Origin: an archaeon
GTDB taxonomy: Archaea; Iainarchaeota; Iainarchaeia; CSSED10-239
DNA length: 43,003 bases
NCBI GenBank assembly: GCA_029563035.1
Contig: JAKQTP010000246.1
Location: forward strand, 1-43,003
Direction of reading: 5' to 3'
Shown here piece by piece: positions 9,161 through 18,333 of the stretch (positions within the stretch are counted from its first letter, which is position 1; each line of letters begins with the position of its first letter). The notes beneath the pieces were generated by a model. It worked only from the letters and a program-made list of their open reading frames with translations, did no database searches and was not told the DNA's origin. Made by a program: the position numbers and the translations under genes.

Positions 9161-10869
9161 TTTATTACTTTTTGAAATGAACGATATTCACCTGATTCTA
9201 AAAGATTATTTCCTTCTTCAGCAGTCAAATATTGCCCAACACCATAATCTGGTGAATTTTTATCAATATATGTTTTCATATTGGTAAGGAAATAGAAATA
9301 GTCACCATCCATTGCAGAATATCTTTTCAGGAAAAATCTATCAGTTCCTTTACGTAATGGGGTTGTTTTTGTTGACGCAAATTTCATTGGTTCCATCCAT
9401 TCAATTGTATCAACATTCATAATACCATAATAAACGCCAGAACGATCTGTATATAAAACATAATTGCTTTTTCTATCAATACCAATTGGATTATATGTTG
9501 AACCAATTATGCTAACTTTAATAGCCCACACACCACGTTTAATATTTAAAACTTGTTTTAATTGATACTCGTCTAAATATTTATATAACTGTGGGGTTTC
9601 ATTGGCGATGATATTTAGAATACCAAATGGATCATTAATGTCTGAACATTTAAATTTATCTTTATAGTTGTCAAGATTAACGGTATCAATATACAATTTT
9701 CTTAAATTTTTAGTATTATCTTTACTATATGGTAATGTTCTAAAAGACAACTTGTCATTAATAGCTCTTCCTGATTCGATATATTGTTTTTTTATATTAA
9801 ATGATTGTGCACCAAAGAAATTATCACTATACTGATTAAAATTAATATTGTCTATTTTTGCACTAGCTTTTTCTTTTGGCGTTAATGGGTAATATGTAAA
9901 AAATTCTTTTTTTCCGATTAATTGTGGGTGAATATTAACAATATCATCCCATGTTTGATTCGTGTTGGTACCATTTGGTCTAGGTGTTATCATGTAAGGA
10001 CCATTATTACTTCCGGTTGAACTATTCATATTACACACGTTAATAGTGGAAATATAATATCTGTGATCTTCTTGGTAATTTCTATTAAGAACGATATAAT
10101 AAACACTATAACTTCTATATGTTGCGTATAAATTACGACCTTCATTTGAGCCGGGATAATCATTATTACCAATACACCAGTTCATACCACCATATTGTGC
10201 AACTAAAATACGTTGTAAACGACCTAATGCAATTGCTTCATCTTTTCCTGTTATTCTATAAACTGTAATTCCATTTTCATTAATAATACGATTATGTGGT
10301 GACTCCCATTTTTTTAACGCATTTGCTTTTCGTATTTCAGGTGTATCACCCTCTATTCTAAAATCCATAAATGGTGTTGATTGAATTGTACCAGTAACAT
10401 CCATAAAGAATTCTATTTCTTCCCATCTATAATTTTGTATATCTCTGATTTTAGATATATCCATAAGGATTGGTTTTAAATGAGGAAATCTAACTACAAG
10501 AGACGTTATTTCGGGTAAATTTATATAATCAGGATGTTTTTCAGGGTCTTTATAAACACGTAATCCGTTTTTTCTGTTATTAAAAAACGTAATAGCGGCA
10601 TCAGCATCGCCATCGTCCAATGCTGGGTTTTCTTCTTTCCATTTTGCTATAATTTTTGCATGTGGAGAAACTTTTTTCTGGCGTGCTTTTTGATTTTGAC
10701 GTTCAATATCATCAGGACGATCATCGGAATCGTCTTCTGGTTGTTCGGGTTCATCTTCTGGTGGTTCATTCACATTTACTGGCTGATTGGGTAAATCCGG
10801 TTCAAACTCCCCATCTGGGTCGTTTTGTTGTTCTAATAGTAATTCCCAAAATAATTTTTTAATTCTCAT
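9157..10869 (-). CDS. Large tagged protein with acidic Pro/Glu linker
   Basis: 570 residues. A very short tag, MRIKKLFWELLLEQQ, is followed by about 45 residues of Asp/Glu/Pro-rich low-complexity sequence and then a globular part. Within the latter, GGMNWCIGNNDYPG and SVYYIVLNRN at about residues 228-265 are distinctive and may include an active-site Cys, but I do not recognise the domain. Translationally coupled to the downstream gene (4-nt overlap). I infer a virion-carried protein, possibly an ejected enzyme. Confidence 0.78.
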   Translation of the reverse strand: MRIKKLFWELLLEQQNDPDGEFEPDLPNQPVNVNEPPEDEPEQPEDDSDDRPDDIERQNQKARQKKVSPHAKIIAKWKEENPALDDGDADAAITFFNNRKNGLRVYKDPEKHPDYINLPEITSLVVRFPHLKPILMDISKIRDIQNYRWEEIEFFMDVTGTIQSTPFMDFRIEGDTPEIRKANALKKWESPHNRIINENGITVYRITGKDEAIALGRLQRILVAQYGGMNWCIGNNDYPGSNEGRNLYATYRSYSVYYIVLNRNYQEDHRYYISTINVCNMNSSTGSNNGPYMITPRPNGTNTNQTWDDIVNIHPQLIGKKEFFTYYPLTPKEKASAKIDNINFNQYSDNFFGAQSFNIKKQYIESGRAINDKLSFRTLPYSKDNTKNLRKLYIDTVNLDNYKDKFKCSDINDPFGILNIIANETPQLYKYLDEYQLKQVLNIKRGVWAIKVSIIGSTYNPIGIDRKSNYVLYTDRSGVYYGIMNVDTIEWMEPMKFASTKTTPLRKGTDRFFLKRYSAMDGDYFYFLTNMKTYIDKNSPDYGVGQYLTAEEGNNLLESGEYRSFQKVIK

Positions 10870-10881
10870 AACAACTATATT

Positions 10882-11199
10882 TTAAATTCCCGTCCCGTAT
10901 TTACGACGACATTTTTTCCATATTTTATTCTCTTCAGGTGTTAATGTGCTCTGAGTATTATATCCCCAAATTCCATCCGCCACAATATTAGCCCCTTTTT
11001 TCTTTTTTTCTTGCTGGAAAAGAATCAATGCTCTTGTTGTGTCCTTATCCATTTGACCGTTAATTTTTAAATTGGCTCGTGAAATTTGGTTTAAAAAACA
11101 TTGAACAGTAGCCGCTAGAGAAGCATCTTCTGTTTGTTCTTGGATGATTGAATCCACAACCATTTTCACTTGTTTCTCAGTTAAAATATATTTTTTCAT
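10882..11199 (-). CDS. Tagged peptidoglycan-binding protein
   Basis: 105 residues. The tag is MKKYILTEKQVKMVVDS followed by IIQEQ. The remainder is one PG_binding_1 domain: VQCFLNQI, INGQMDKDTTRALILFQQ and VADGIWGYNTQSTL, the helical repeat that holds peptidoglycan in hydrolases. No catalytic domain is attached, so it may be a targeting or structural subunit. Lies 12 nt after the upstream tagged gene in the same unit. Confidence 0.85.
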   Translation of the reverse strand: MKKYILTEKQVKMVVDSIIQEQTEDASLAATVQCFLNQISRANLKINGQMDKDTTRALILFQQEKKKKGANIVADGIWGYNTQSTLTPEENKIWKKCRRKYGTGI

Positions 11200-11211
11200 T
11201 TTTATTTTTTT

Positions 11212-11490
11212 TTATCTTAAATTAAAAACATATCTTCCTTTACCGACATCTTTAATATCTATACCAGTACTTTCTTTAAATGTTTTTATTATTGCTTCAT
11301 CACCACCATGACGATATAAATCTTTAAGTATATCGAATAATGTTATTTCATCAAGGCCGGTCCTGCTAAGTATTTCAGCAAGTCCCTCTAAATTATAGAC
11401 TTCCTGATTTTCTAGTAAAACATCGTTACATTCAATTATGTTGTTTACCAGTGTTTTTACCTGTGATTCCGTAAAAATATACTTTTTCAT
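11212..11490 (-). CDS. Tagged small hypothetical protein, first of its unit
   Basis: 92 residues. Starts MKKYIFTESQVKTLVNN, with IIE and LLENQ within the next 15 residues, so it is a variant of the shared tag. The rest is a short helical domain (LAEILSRTGLDEITLFDIL). It is the promoter-proximal gene of four consecutive minus-strand tagged genes (11490 to 8684). Confidence 0.75.
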   Translation of the reverse strand: MKKYIFTESQVKTLVNNIIECNDVLLENQEVYNLEGLAEILSRTGLDEITLFDILKDLYRHGGDEAIIKTFKESTGIDIKDVGKGRYVFNLR

Positions 11491-11495
11491 ATAAT

Positions 11496-11505
11496 GATAA
11501 ATATT
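11496..11505 (-). promoter_or_regulatory. ATATTTATC motif before the four-gene tagged unit
   Basis: AATATTTATC on the minus strand, 5 nt before the start codon at 11490. Confidence 0.4.
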
Positions 11506-11534
11506 AAATAATTTGGATTTGTAATAGTTACAAT

Positions 11535-11807
11535 ATGTTTAATTTTATTTATATTTATTCAAAAAACGAAATGTTACACACATTACGAGGATTTGAATTA
11601 ATAACATATCAAGATAAGTTGTATTATGTTTTTCGAAAAGTGAATAAAAATTCAATTAAAGATGGTCATATTAATGACATTAAAGAATTTTGGCGTTGTG
11701 ATATTGTTCTTAAAAAAAGAAATAATGAAGATGATATGCTATTGTTTCTAGTTGAAATTCCAGATGCTATTATTATTGAAGATCGGGAGAAAACTGAGAC
11801 TATTTAG
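11535..11807 (+). CDS. Hypothetical protein
   Basis: 90 residues, aromatic-rich N-terminus (MFNFIYIYSKNEML) and a basic centre with FWRCDIVLKKRNNED. No family recognised. Divergent from 11490 with 44 nt between them, and its 3' end overlaps the convergent gene by 8 nt. Confidence 0.65.
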   Translation: MFNFIYIYSKNEMLHTLRGFELITYQDKLYYVFRKVNKNSIKDGHINDIKEFWRCDIVLKKRNNEDDMLLFLVEIPDAIIIEDREKTETI

Positions 11808-12153
11808 TTTCTTTTTTTCTAATAGTTTTTTTCGGATTTTTTTCTTGGGTCGATAAATTATTTATTACATCAAAATTTTTTAAAACATCATTTAGTATTG
11901 CTGCAAATTCATAATTTTCGTTTTCTTCATTTTTTTTGCGAAATAATGTTATAACTTGATTTAATTCAGCATCACTTAATTTGGAAATTACTTTTGTTCG
12001 ATTTTTTATTAAACTTAAAACTGTAAATAGAACAGCCAATTTTTTTTCGTTGGTTAATGTAAAATATTCGTTAATGTTTATTGCTGATAATATGTGATTT
12101 GTTGTGGATGTTAAAAATGACATAAAAGACGGATGGTTAACATTAATTTTCAT
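11800..12153 (-). CDS. Hypothetical helical protein
   Basis: 117 residues, predicted mostly helical: FTLTNEKKLAVLFTVLSLIKN, then a polar helix and a basic tail (KKTIRKKETK). No motif recognised. It overlaps the convergent gene's 3' end by 8 nt. Confidence 0.65.
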   Translation of the reverse strand: MKINVNHPSFMSFLTSTTNHILSAININEYFTLTNEKKLAVLFTVLSLIKNRTKVISKLSDAELNQVITLFRKKNEENENYEFAAILNDVLKNFDVINNLSTQEKNPKKTIRKKETK

Positions 12154-12166
12154 AACGAAACTTTTT

Positions 12167-12175
12167 TATAAATAT
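12167..12175 (-). promoter_or_regulatory. ATATTTATA motif
   Basis: Exact copy on the minus strand, 13 nt before the start at 12153. Confidence 0.4.
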
Positions 12176-12205
12176 TTTTATGAACATATTGGAGACAAAT
12201 ATAAT

Positions 12206-12235
12206 TAAAAAAAGGAGAAATCAAATGTTTTCCCC
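12206..12235 (-). terminator. Intrinsic terminator after the DUF1599 gene
   Basis: Stem GGGGAAA / TTTCTCC with one G-T pair and an eight-base loop, followed on the minus strand by seven T. Confidence 0.65.
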
Positions 12236-12261
12236 TCTTTTTTTTTATGAAAATAGTAAAA

Positions 12262-12609
12262 CTATCGTCCCCATTTTTTTCTCTGAACAATCTGGGCAAT
12301 AATCCCATATACACTTAAATCCTGAAAAGTATCACCAATAGTTTCTCCAACATGATCTTGTCTACCAAGAACGACTAATTGCTTAATTCTTTGAATTTTA
12401 TCATTCATTCTGAAAAACAATCCTGTTAAAGATAATTTTACATCATCATCTGTGGTTAACAATGTTCCTACTGAAATATTTGATGGACCATAATTAAGTT
12501 GTTTGCGACAGAACAAATCGTATTGGTCCCACATAATAGATTTAATTTCTTGAGTCATTTCTGGGTAAATCTTTTCACATTCTTTTACTGCTGACGATTT
12601 TTCTTCCAT
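12262..12609 (-). CDS. DUF1599 / nucleotide-modification-associated domain protein
   Basis: 115 residues. YDLFCRKQLNYGPSNIS, LTGLFFRMNDKIQRI and VGETIGDTFQDLSVYGII followed by KKWGR are the conserved blocks of DUF1599 (Nmad1), a small phage and bacterial family. Comparative work links the family to hypermodified DNA bases; its biochemical role is not established. Here it lies near GMP reductase and in the same window as Dam, a carbamoyltransferase and glycosyltransferases, which fits that link but does not prove it. Confidence 0.85.
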   Translation of the reverse strand: MEEKSSAVKECEKIYPEMTQEIKSIMWDQYDLFCRKQLNYGPSNISVGTLLTTDDDVKLSLTGLFFRMNDKIQRIKQLVVLGRQDHVGETIGDTFQDLSVYGIIAQIVQRKKWGR

Positions 12610-12664
12610 AATTTGATTTTTTTATATTAAAATAAAATATATTGGAAAAAAACAACAAAACCAA

Positions 12665-12673
12665 ATATTTATA
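12665..12673 (+). promoter_or_regulatory. ATATTTATA motif before the RHH gene
   Basis: Exact copy, 14 nt before the start at 12688. This is one of few copies in front of a non-tagged gene. Confidence 0.4.
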
Positions 12674-12687
12674 AAAAAACTATTCAT

Positions 12688-12927
12688 ATGGCATCAGAAA
12701 AATCAAAAACAAAAGAAGCCCATCCAGGGAAATCAGAACAGCCAAAATATAGACAGTTGGTTAGAATGTTATCATTCAGAATCGTTCCAATGTATTATAA
12801 AAAAATTGAAAAAGTTGCTAATAGTCAGAAAACAACCGTTTCTGCTCTTATTAGAAGATATATTAAAGAAGGTATGATGAAAGATCTGGAATTAAGAGGA
12901 GATGATCCCGATTTCAGAATTGAATAG
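12688..12927 (+). CDS. Ribbon-helix-helix DNA-binding protein
   Basis: 79 residues. After a basic, flexible 27-residue start, LSFRIVPMYYKKIEKVAN and TTVSALIRRYIKEGM form the beta-strand, helix, helix pattern of Arc/MetJ-type regulators, which bind DNA as dimers. The acidic tail (ELRGDDPDFRIE) is short. A phage transcription regulator is likely; no toxin partner is adjacent. It ends immediately before the stop of the convergent GMP reductase gene. Confidence 0.75.
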   Translation: MASEKSKTKEAHPGKSEQPKYRQLVRMLSFRIVPMYYKKIEKVANSQKTTVSALIRRYIKEGMMKDLELRGDDPDFRIE

Positions 12928-14001
12928 TTATTTATCGAATCTGCGTCTTGCAGCGTCGGTAATAAAAACATATTGAGCGTATCCAATAAAATCGCTCAAT
13001 TTTTTTGCACCCGAATAACTCATAGCAGATCTAAGATAATCTTTAAAGTTTTCTGTCCATTGTTCTAGAGAGTTTTCAACTTTTTGATATTTTGTAATAC
13101 CTTCAGCAGTTACCAGTTGTGTTTTTCCCCAACTTCTTTGAACAGCTTTTGTACTCATACCACGGTATTTCTTTTTAATTGGAAACCCCCATTTCCATAA
13201 TACTTCGGATAGTTTATTATGTATTTTTACACCCCACAAATAATTATAACCCGCAGATTCGATTGTTTTATTAAAAATTGAACCTATCATAACATAATCC
13301 GCGCCTAGGGCTAGGGCTTTAATGACGTCAGAATAATTCTTCATGCCACCATCAGCAACAATTTTTGTTTTTAATTTATATTCTTTTTGTAACTGTCGGC
13401 ATTCAGCAATTAATGAACCCATAGGATAATTGATTGAAACATTTGCGGCTGTTGTACATCCGGCGCCCGTGCCAATTGAACATCTAACATAATCTGCCCC
13501 AGCTCGTGCTAAATTCACATATGTTTTAGGATTTGCTACATTACCAACCATTAATTGAATATTTGGCCAAAATTTTTTAATATCTTTAATGATATCAAGT
13601 AATTTTTTCATATGGCCATTTGCTATATCAATTAAAACATGTTGGTGATTATAAAAGCAAGATTTATATGGTAACATCGCTTCACATCGGTAATCATCTA
13701 GTTGTTTTTCTATTTCATATAAACCAAATGACTGAAAATATGGCTTTTTCCCATAACCGACAATATGTTGTAAAGGTAATATATGTTGTCCTCTTGGTAA
13801 ACATGGTATTATACCATTATCAATAAATTTTTGATAGTTATTTTTGGAAACAACAGTATCCATTGGTGCAGCCATTAATGGTAACATCTGATAATTATAA
13901 TCCCATTTTTGTGTTATTTTACATTCTTTTCTACTATTAATATCACTACTTTCTGTTGGTATTATAACAATATCATTTAAATCGAATTTCATGTCATCCA
14001 T
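12928..14001 (-). CDS. guaC: GMP reductase / IMP dehydrogenase family enzyme
   Basis: 357 residues without the CBS insert of IMP dehydrogenase, which favours GMP reductase (GMP + NADPH to IMP + ammonia). Blocks: FDLNDIVIIPT, PLMAAPMDTVV, the catalytic loop CSIGTGAGCTT (Cys at about residue 185), KIVADGGMKNYSDVIKALALGADYVMIGS and KKYRGMSTKA. The loop differs slightly from the usual GMP reductase form, so an IMPDH-like activity remains possible. In a phage this redirects purine pools. A TATATTTG box lies about 20 nt upstream (14023-14030) but without a clear TTTG partner. Confidence 0.88.
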   Translation of the reverse strand: MDDMKFDLNDIVIIPTESSDINSRKECKITQKWDYNYQMLPLMAAPMDTVVSKNNYQKFIDNGIIPCLPRGQHILPLQHIVGYGKKPYFQSFGLYEIEKQLDDYRCEAMLPYKSCFYNHQHVLIDIANGHMKKLLDIIKDIKKFWPNIQLMVGNVANPKTYVNLARAGADYVRCSIGTGAGCTTAANVSINYPMGSLIAECRQLQKEYKLKTKIVADGGMKNYSDVIKALALGADYVMIGSIFNKTIESAGYNYLWGVKIHNKLSEVLWKWGFPIKKKYRGMSTKAVQRSWGKTQLVTAEGITKYQKVENSLEQWTENFKDYLRSAMSYSGAKKLSDFIGYAQYVFITDAARRRFDK

Positions 14002-14137
14002 TTTTCAAAATTTTAACAAATACAAATATAAGAAATTTAAACAACATAAAAAAATTATTGGGTTATTTTTGATTGTACTTTAATAATATCGTAATATTTC
14101 GTATATTAATCACAATAAAAATATAATATCAAATGGT

Positions 14138-15385
14138 ATGAAAAAAAACAAAATTTTTATTCAAATTGCATCCTATAGAGATCCTGAATTACTTCCGACA
14201 TTAAGAGATTGTATTGAAAAAGCTAAATACCCCAAGAATTTAGTTTTTTCTATTGCATGGCAACATTCTCCTGAAGATGCGTGGGATAATCTTGATGAAT
14301 TTAAAGATGATAAGAGATTTAAAATTATCGATATTCCCCATTTGGAATCTGAAGGTGTGTGTTGGGCGAGAAATAAACTACAAGGACAATATGATGATGA
14401 AGAATATACCCTTCAATTAGATTCACATCATAGATTTATTCAAAACTGGGATGAAGAATTAATAAAAATGTATAAACAATTGAAAGAAATGGGGCACGAA
14501 AAACCATTAATCACTGGTTATATTCCATCATATGATCCTGATAATGATCCTGGAGGAAGAATAAATGAACCTTGGATAATGCATTTTGATAGATTTTCAC
14601 CGGATGGTATATTACATACAATGCCAGACACAATTGATGATTATAAGGATCGAACGAGACCTATACCAGCAAGGTTTTATTCTGCTCATTTTGCGTTTAC
14701 AACTGGTGATTTTGTAAAAGAAGTACCACACGATCCTAATTTTTATTTTCATGGTGAAGAACATTCCATAAGTGCCCGAGCATATACTTGGGGATATGAT
14801 TTATTTCACCCTGTTAAAACAACAATTTGGCATGAATATACTAGACGTGGTAAGAAAAAACAATGGGATGATGTAAGTACGTGGTATATAAAACAAAATG
14901 GTTCTATTGAAAGATGTCAGCAGTTATTCTATATGAAACCGAGAACACAAGATTTTGGCATTTATGATTTCGGTCCGGTCAGAACATTAGATGATTATGA
15001 AAAATATGCAGGAATTTCTTTCCAAAAAAGAGCCGTTCAACAATATACTATGGACAAAAAACTTCCTCCTAATCCAATTTTGTCTAATGAAGAATATGAA
15101 GCGTCGTTTGTTAAAATTTTTAAACATTGTATTGATGTTGGTTATGATTTGGTTCCAGAAAAAGATTATGATTTTTGGGCAATAGCATTTCATGATGAAC
15201 AAAATGAGACCATGTTCAGGCAAGACGCAGATGAAAACGAAATACGGGGATTTTTTAATGATCCGGACAAATATTGTAAAATTTGGAGACAATTTGAAAC
15301 TTCAAAACAACCGGCATATTGGGTGGTGTGGCCACATAGTAAATCAAAAGGCTGGTGTGAAAGATTAACAGGAAATATCGGATAA
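14138..15385 (+). CDS. GT60-like (GlcNAc-type) glycosyltransferase, copy 1
   Basis: 415 residues. IFIQIASYRDPELLPTLRDC at the N-terminus, IAWQHSPED, VCWARNKLQG and the metal-binding LQLDSHHRF at about residue 105 are the blocks of the family that includes the Skp1 hydroxyproline GlcNAc-transferase. FHGEEHSISARAYTWGYDLF and a WHEYTR motif follow. It is the first gene of a five-gene plus-strand operon and is clearly paralogous to the next gene. The acceptor is unknown: protein hydroxyl groups or a glycan are both possible. Confidence 0.88.
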   Translation: MKKNKIFIQIASYRDPELLPTLRDCIEKAKYPKNLVFSIAWQHSPEDAWDNLDEFKDDKRFKIIDIPHLESEGVCWARNKLQGQYDDEEYTLQLDSHHRFIQNWDEELIKMYKQLKEMGHEKPLITGYIPSYDPDNDPGGRINEPWIMHFDRFSPDGILHTMPDTIDDYKDRTRPIPARFYSAHFAFTTGDFVKEVPHDPNFYFHGEEHSISARAYTWGYDLFHPVKTTIWHEYTRRGKKKQWDDVSTWYIKQNGSIERCQQLFYMKPRTQDFGIYDFGPVRTLDDYEKYAGISFQKRAVQQYTMDKKLPPNPILSNEEYEASFVKIFKHCIDVGYDLVPEKDYDFWAIAFHDEQNETMFRQDADENEIRGFFNDPDKYCKIWRQFETSKQPAYWVVWPHSKSKGWCERLTGNIG

Positions 15386-15388
15386 AAC

Positions 15389-16702
15389 ATGATAAAAACA
15401 GAAAAAAAAACAGAAGAATGGGTTGAGGTTGAGGAATATCACAATAAAACGATTTTTGTACATCTTCCAGCTTACAGAGAACCCGAATTAGTACCCACAA
15501 TAAAAAGCGCTTTAGAAAATGCTGATAACCCAAAACGAATACATTTTGGTATTTGTAGGCAATACAACCCCGAAGATGGTTTTGACAATCTTGATGAGTT
15601 CAAGAACGATAAACGAGTTAAAGTACATAATATGCTCTATACAGAAGCTAAGGGTTTACCATATGCTAGAGCAATTATTAATGATACACTTCTTGAAGAT
15701 GAAGACTTTGTGTGTCAATTAGATTCTCACCATCGATTTATAAAAGGTTGGGATACTCTTTTACTTACTTGGTATTATCAACTTAAAGAAGAGGGTTATA
15801 ACCCGTTAATTTGTGGTTATTTACCTTATTATGATCCTTTCAATGACCCCAAAGCAAGAGTTATGGAACCCTGGTTATCTGAAGCTGCAAGTTTTTATCC
15901 TTTTGGTACTATTTTTATAAGACCAAGAGGTATTCCAAATTGGCAATCTTTAACGAAACCATTTCCCGCACGTTTCTTATCGGGGCATTTTGCTTTCGGT
16001 CCTAATAAATGGGCAAGAGAAGTTCGTCATGACCCAGATATTCTGTTTAGTGGCGAAGAAATTAATCTAACTGTAAGGTCATTTACTCATGGATATGACT
16101 TATTTCATCCACATAGATGTGTTATATGGCATGCAACTATGAGAACAGAACGAAATGGTATATTACTTTGGGATGACCAATATAAAAAGGGGGATTACAC
16201 GTTTGGCCCAAAACAGGATAAAGCTCGAGCCAAGATTAGACAATTACTTAGAACCGAAGATAACGGTTTTGATTTGACAGGTTATGATATTGGTACTGTA
16301 AGAACAATACGAGACTATGAAAAGTATGCGGGAATACATTTTAAGAAGAAATCGTTCCAAAAATATACATCAGACTGTAAATTTCCGCCAAATCCTGTTA
16401 TAGAAAATGAAGAAGAATGGGAAAATTCTTTCATGTTTTCCTTTTATCACCTAGTTAATATAGAAAGGCATCAATTACCTGCTAATGATTATCGTTTCAT
16501 TCTAATTGCATTTGATGATGAAAATGGAATAGGTATTTTTAGTAAGTCGATTGAAGGTCCACAATTAACTGATTTTATGATAAACGGGAAACCCATTCAT
16601 TATGAAGAAATGTTTCTAACAGATAAAAATCCGTCTAGGGTTGTTTTCTGGGGGTATAGTGATACGCGTGGATGGGCTGAAAGAGTAGAAATTAAGATTT
16701 AA
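15389..16702 (+). CDS. GT60-like glycosyltransferase, copy 2
   Basis: 437 residues, paralogue of the previous gene, with the same blocks in order: IFVHLPAYREPELVPTIKSA, ICRQYNPEDGFDNLDEF, CQLDSHHRFIKGWD and GEEINLTVRSFTHGYDLFHP. Near the end KYAGIHFKKKSFQKYT matches KYAGISFQKRAVQQYT of copy 1. It begins 3 nt after copy 1 ends and is 2 nt from the carbamoyltransferase. A tandem duplication followed by divergence, probably giving two acceptor or donor specificities. Confidence 0.88.
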   Translation: MIKTEKKTEEWVEVEEYHNKTIFVHLPAYREPELVPTIKSALENADNPKRIHFGICRQYNPEDGFDNLDEFKNDKRVKVHNMLYTEAKGLPYARAIINDTLLEDEDFVCQLDSHHRFIKGWDTLLLTWYYQLKEEGYNPLICGYLPYYDPFNDPKARVMEPWLSEAASFYPFGTIFIRPRGIPNWQSLTKPFPARFLSGHFAFGPNKWAREVRHDPDILFSGEEINLTVRSFTHGYDLFHPHRCVIWHATMRTERNGILLWDDQYKKGDYTFGPKQDKARAKIRQLLRTEDNGFDLTGYDIGTVRTIRDYEKYAGIHFKKKSFQKYTSDCKFPPNPVIENEEEWENSFMFSFYHLVNIERHQLPANDYRFILIAFDDENGIGIFSKSIEGPQLTDFMINGKPIHYEEMFLTDKNPSRVVFWGYSDTRGWAERVEIKI

Positions 16703-16704
16703 TT

Positions 16705-18333
16705 ATGATTAACATATCGTTTTATGGGTCACATAATGCCAGTTATGTTGTAGAAAAAGACGGTAACATTGAATTGGTATTAGAAGTCGAAAGATTTCTC
16801 AATTATAAGAATGGTGGTATCGCACAGTATAAATGTCCAAGATATTCGGATATATTGTTTTATGCTAAATACATTTCGAAGTTCTTAACAGAATATTTCA
16901 ACGTAAAAGAGTTTGATAATTGTTATTATCTTAGCACACAGGTTGTCTTAGAAAAATATTATCATTTGGAACGATATATTCCTGCTAAGAATTATATTCA
17001 GAATATCCATCATCATCAAGCGCATGCCGCGGGTTCTTTTTATCAATCACCATTTCAGGATGCGTTGATTTTTAGTTTTGATGGTGGCGGTGATGATGCT
17101 TTCTTCTGTGTTTACATTGGAAACAGAGAAACGTCTGTTAAACCAATAAAAGTTATTTTTAATCCTACAAAACCTAATATTCATTACGATTTGGGATTTC
17201 CTTATATGGTTTTTGCCCATTATTTAAATGATATAAAACATGAAGACATATCTGAAGGTAATTTGGTGTATCCAGGTAAAATAATGGGACTATCTTCATA
17301 TGGAACTGTTCGTCAGGAATGGCTACCTTATTTTATCGACTTTTATAAATCAGGACCTAATGGCGGATATACTGATGGAAGATTGAACTTTGAATTCAAT
17401 ATGGATGATTTAGGTAAAAAAATTGGTGTTAGCTTTGATATAAATAAAAGGCTTGAAGGAGAATTAGCTTGGGACATTGCGGCAACATCGCAGAGAGCGT
17501 TTGAAGAATGTTTTTTGGAAATAGCAGTTCCTTTTATGAATGAATATTCAAATCTACCTATTTGTATAACTGGTGGATGTGGTTTAAATATTTTACTTAA
17601 TACCAGGCTGAAACAAGAATTTAATAGACCCATTTTTGTTGGGCCAGACCCAAATGATTGTGGTATTGCATTAGGATTAATGTTGGGTAACCTGAGGCCA
17701 CAGAAACAAATAGACCTAACATATTCAGGACTACCATTATTAGACATTAATTCTTTATCGCATTATACACATGAAAAAGAATTTTTTAAAACAGATTTCT
17801 TTGATGTAGATAAAATCACTTCTGAACTTAATGATGGTAAAATTATAGGAGTTGCGAGAGGAAAAAGTGAACATGGGCCTCGAGCGTTGGGTAATAGAAG
17901 TATTTTGTGCAATCCAACAATATCGAATATGAAAGATATATTAAATGAAAAGGTTAAGCATAGAGAATGGTATAGGCCATTTGCCCCTGTTGTTCGACTT
18001 GAAGATGTGTCAAAATATTTTGAGTGGGAAGGAGAAAGTCAATGGATGAGTTTTTGTCCAAAAGTTCGTGAAGAATGGAGAGAGAAACTTGTTGCGATAA
18101 CACATGTTGATGGTACTGCAAGAATTCAGACAGTAACAAAAGAACAAAATGAGTGGTTATATAATATACTAACTGAATTTGAGAAAAAATCTGGAGTTGG
18201 TGTGTTATTAAATACATCATTTAATGTTGCAGGAAAGCCGATATTATCAACATTAAAAGACGCTTTTAAAATTTTTGAAGAAAGTGAAATGGATGGTTTA
18301 ATAATTGAAGATTATTATTTTAAAAAGAAATGA
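16705..18333 (+). CDS. O-carbamoyltransferase, NodU/CmcH/TobZ family
   Basis: 542 residues, the usual length. NISFYGSHNASYVV opens the Kae1-like domain, HHHQAHAAGSFY (about residues 100-111) carries the metal-binding histidines, FSFDGGGDDAFF is the phosphate-binding strand, and the C-terminal domain has KSEHGPRALGNRSIL, EWYRPFAPVV and LLNTSFNVAGKPIL. The enzyme uses carbamoyl phosphate and ATP to carbamoylate a hydroxyl group of a sugar or other small molecule. Set between glycosyltransferases, it probably decorates the glycan they build. Members also occur in phage DNA-hypermodification loci. The stop overlaps the next start by 4 nt. Confidence 0.93.
   Translation: MINISFYGSHNASYVVEKDGNIELVLEVERFLNYKNGGIAQYKCPRYSDILFYAKYISKFLTEYFNVKEFDNCYYLSTQVVLEKYYHLERYIPAKNYIQNIHHHQAHAAGSFYQSPFQDALIFSFDGGGDDAFFCVYIGNRETSVKPIKVIFNPTKPNIHYDLGFPYMVFAHYLNDIKHEDISEGNLVYPGKIMGLSSYGTVRQEWLPYFIDFYKSGPNGGYTDGRLNFEFNMDDLGKKIGVSFDINKRLEGELAWDIAATSQRAFEECFLEIAVPFMNEYSNLPICITGGCGLNILLNTRLKQEFNRPIFVGPDPNDCGIALGLMLGNLRPQKQIDLTYSGLPLLDINSLSHYTHEKEFFKTDFFDVDKITSELNDGKIIGVARGKSEHGPRALGNRSILCNPTISNMKDILNEKVKHREWYRPFAPVVRLEDVSKYFEWEGESQWMSFCPKVREEWREKLVAITHVDGTARIQTVTKEQNEWLYNILTEFEKKSGVGVLLNTSFNVAGKPILSTLKDAFKIFEESEMDGLIIEDYYFKKK

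Noticed and set aside
15389..16702. Frameshifted or broken duplicate of the preceding glycosyltransferase
   Set aside because: Both copies are full length, in separate intact frames and keep the DSH metal-binding motif, so both look functional.
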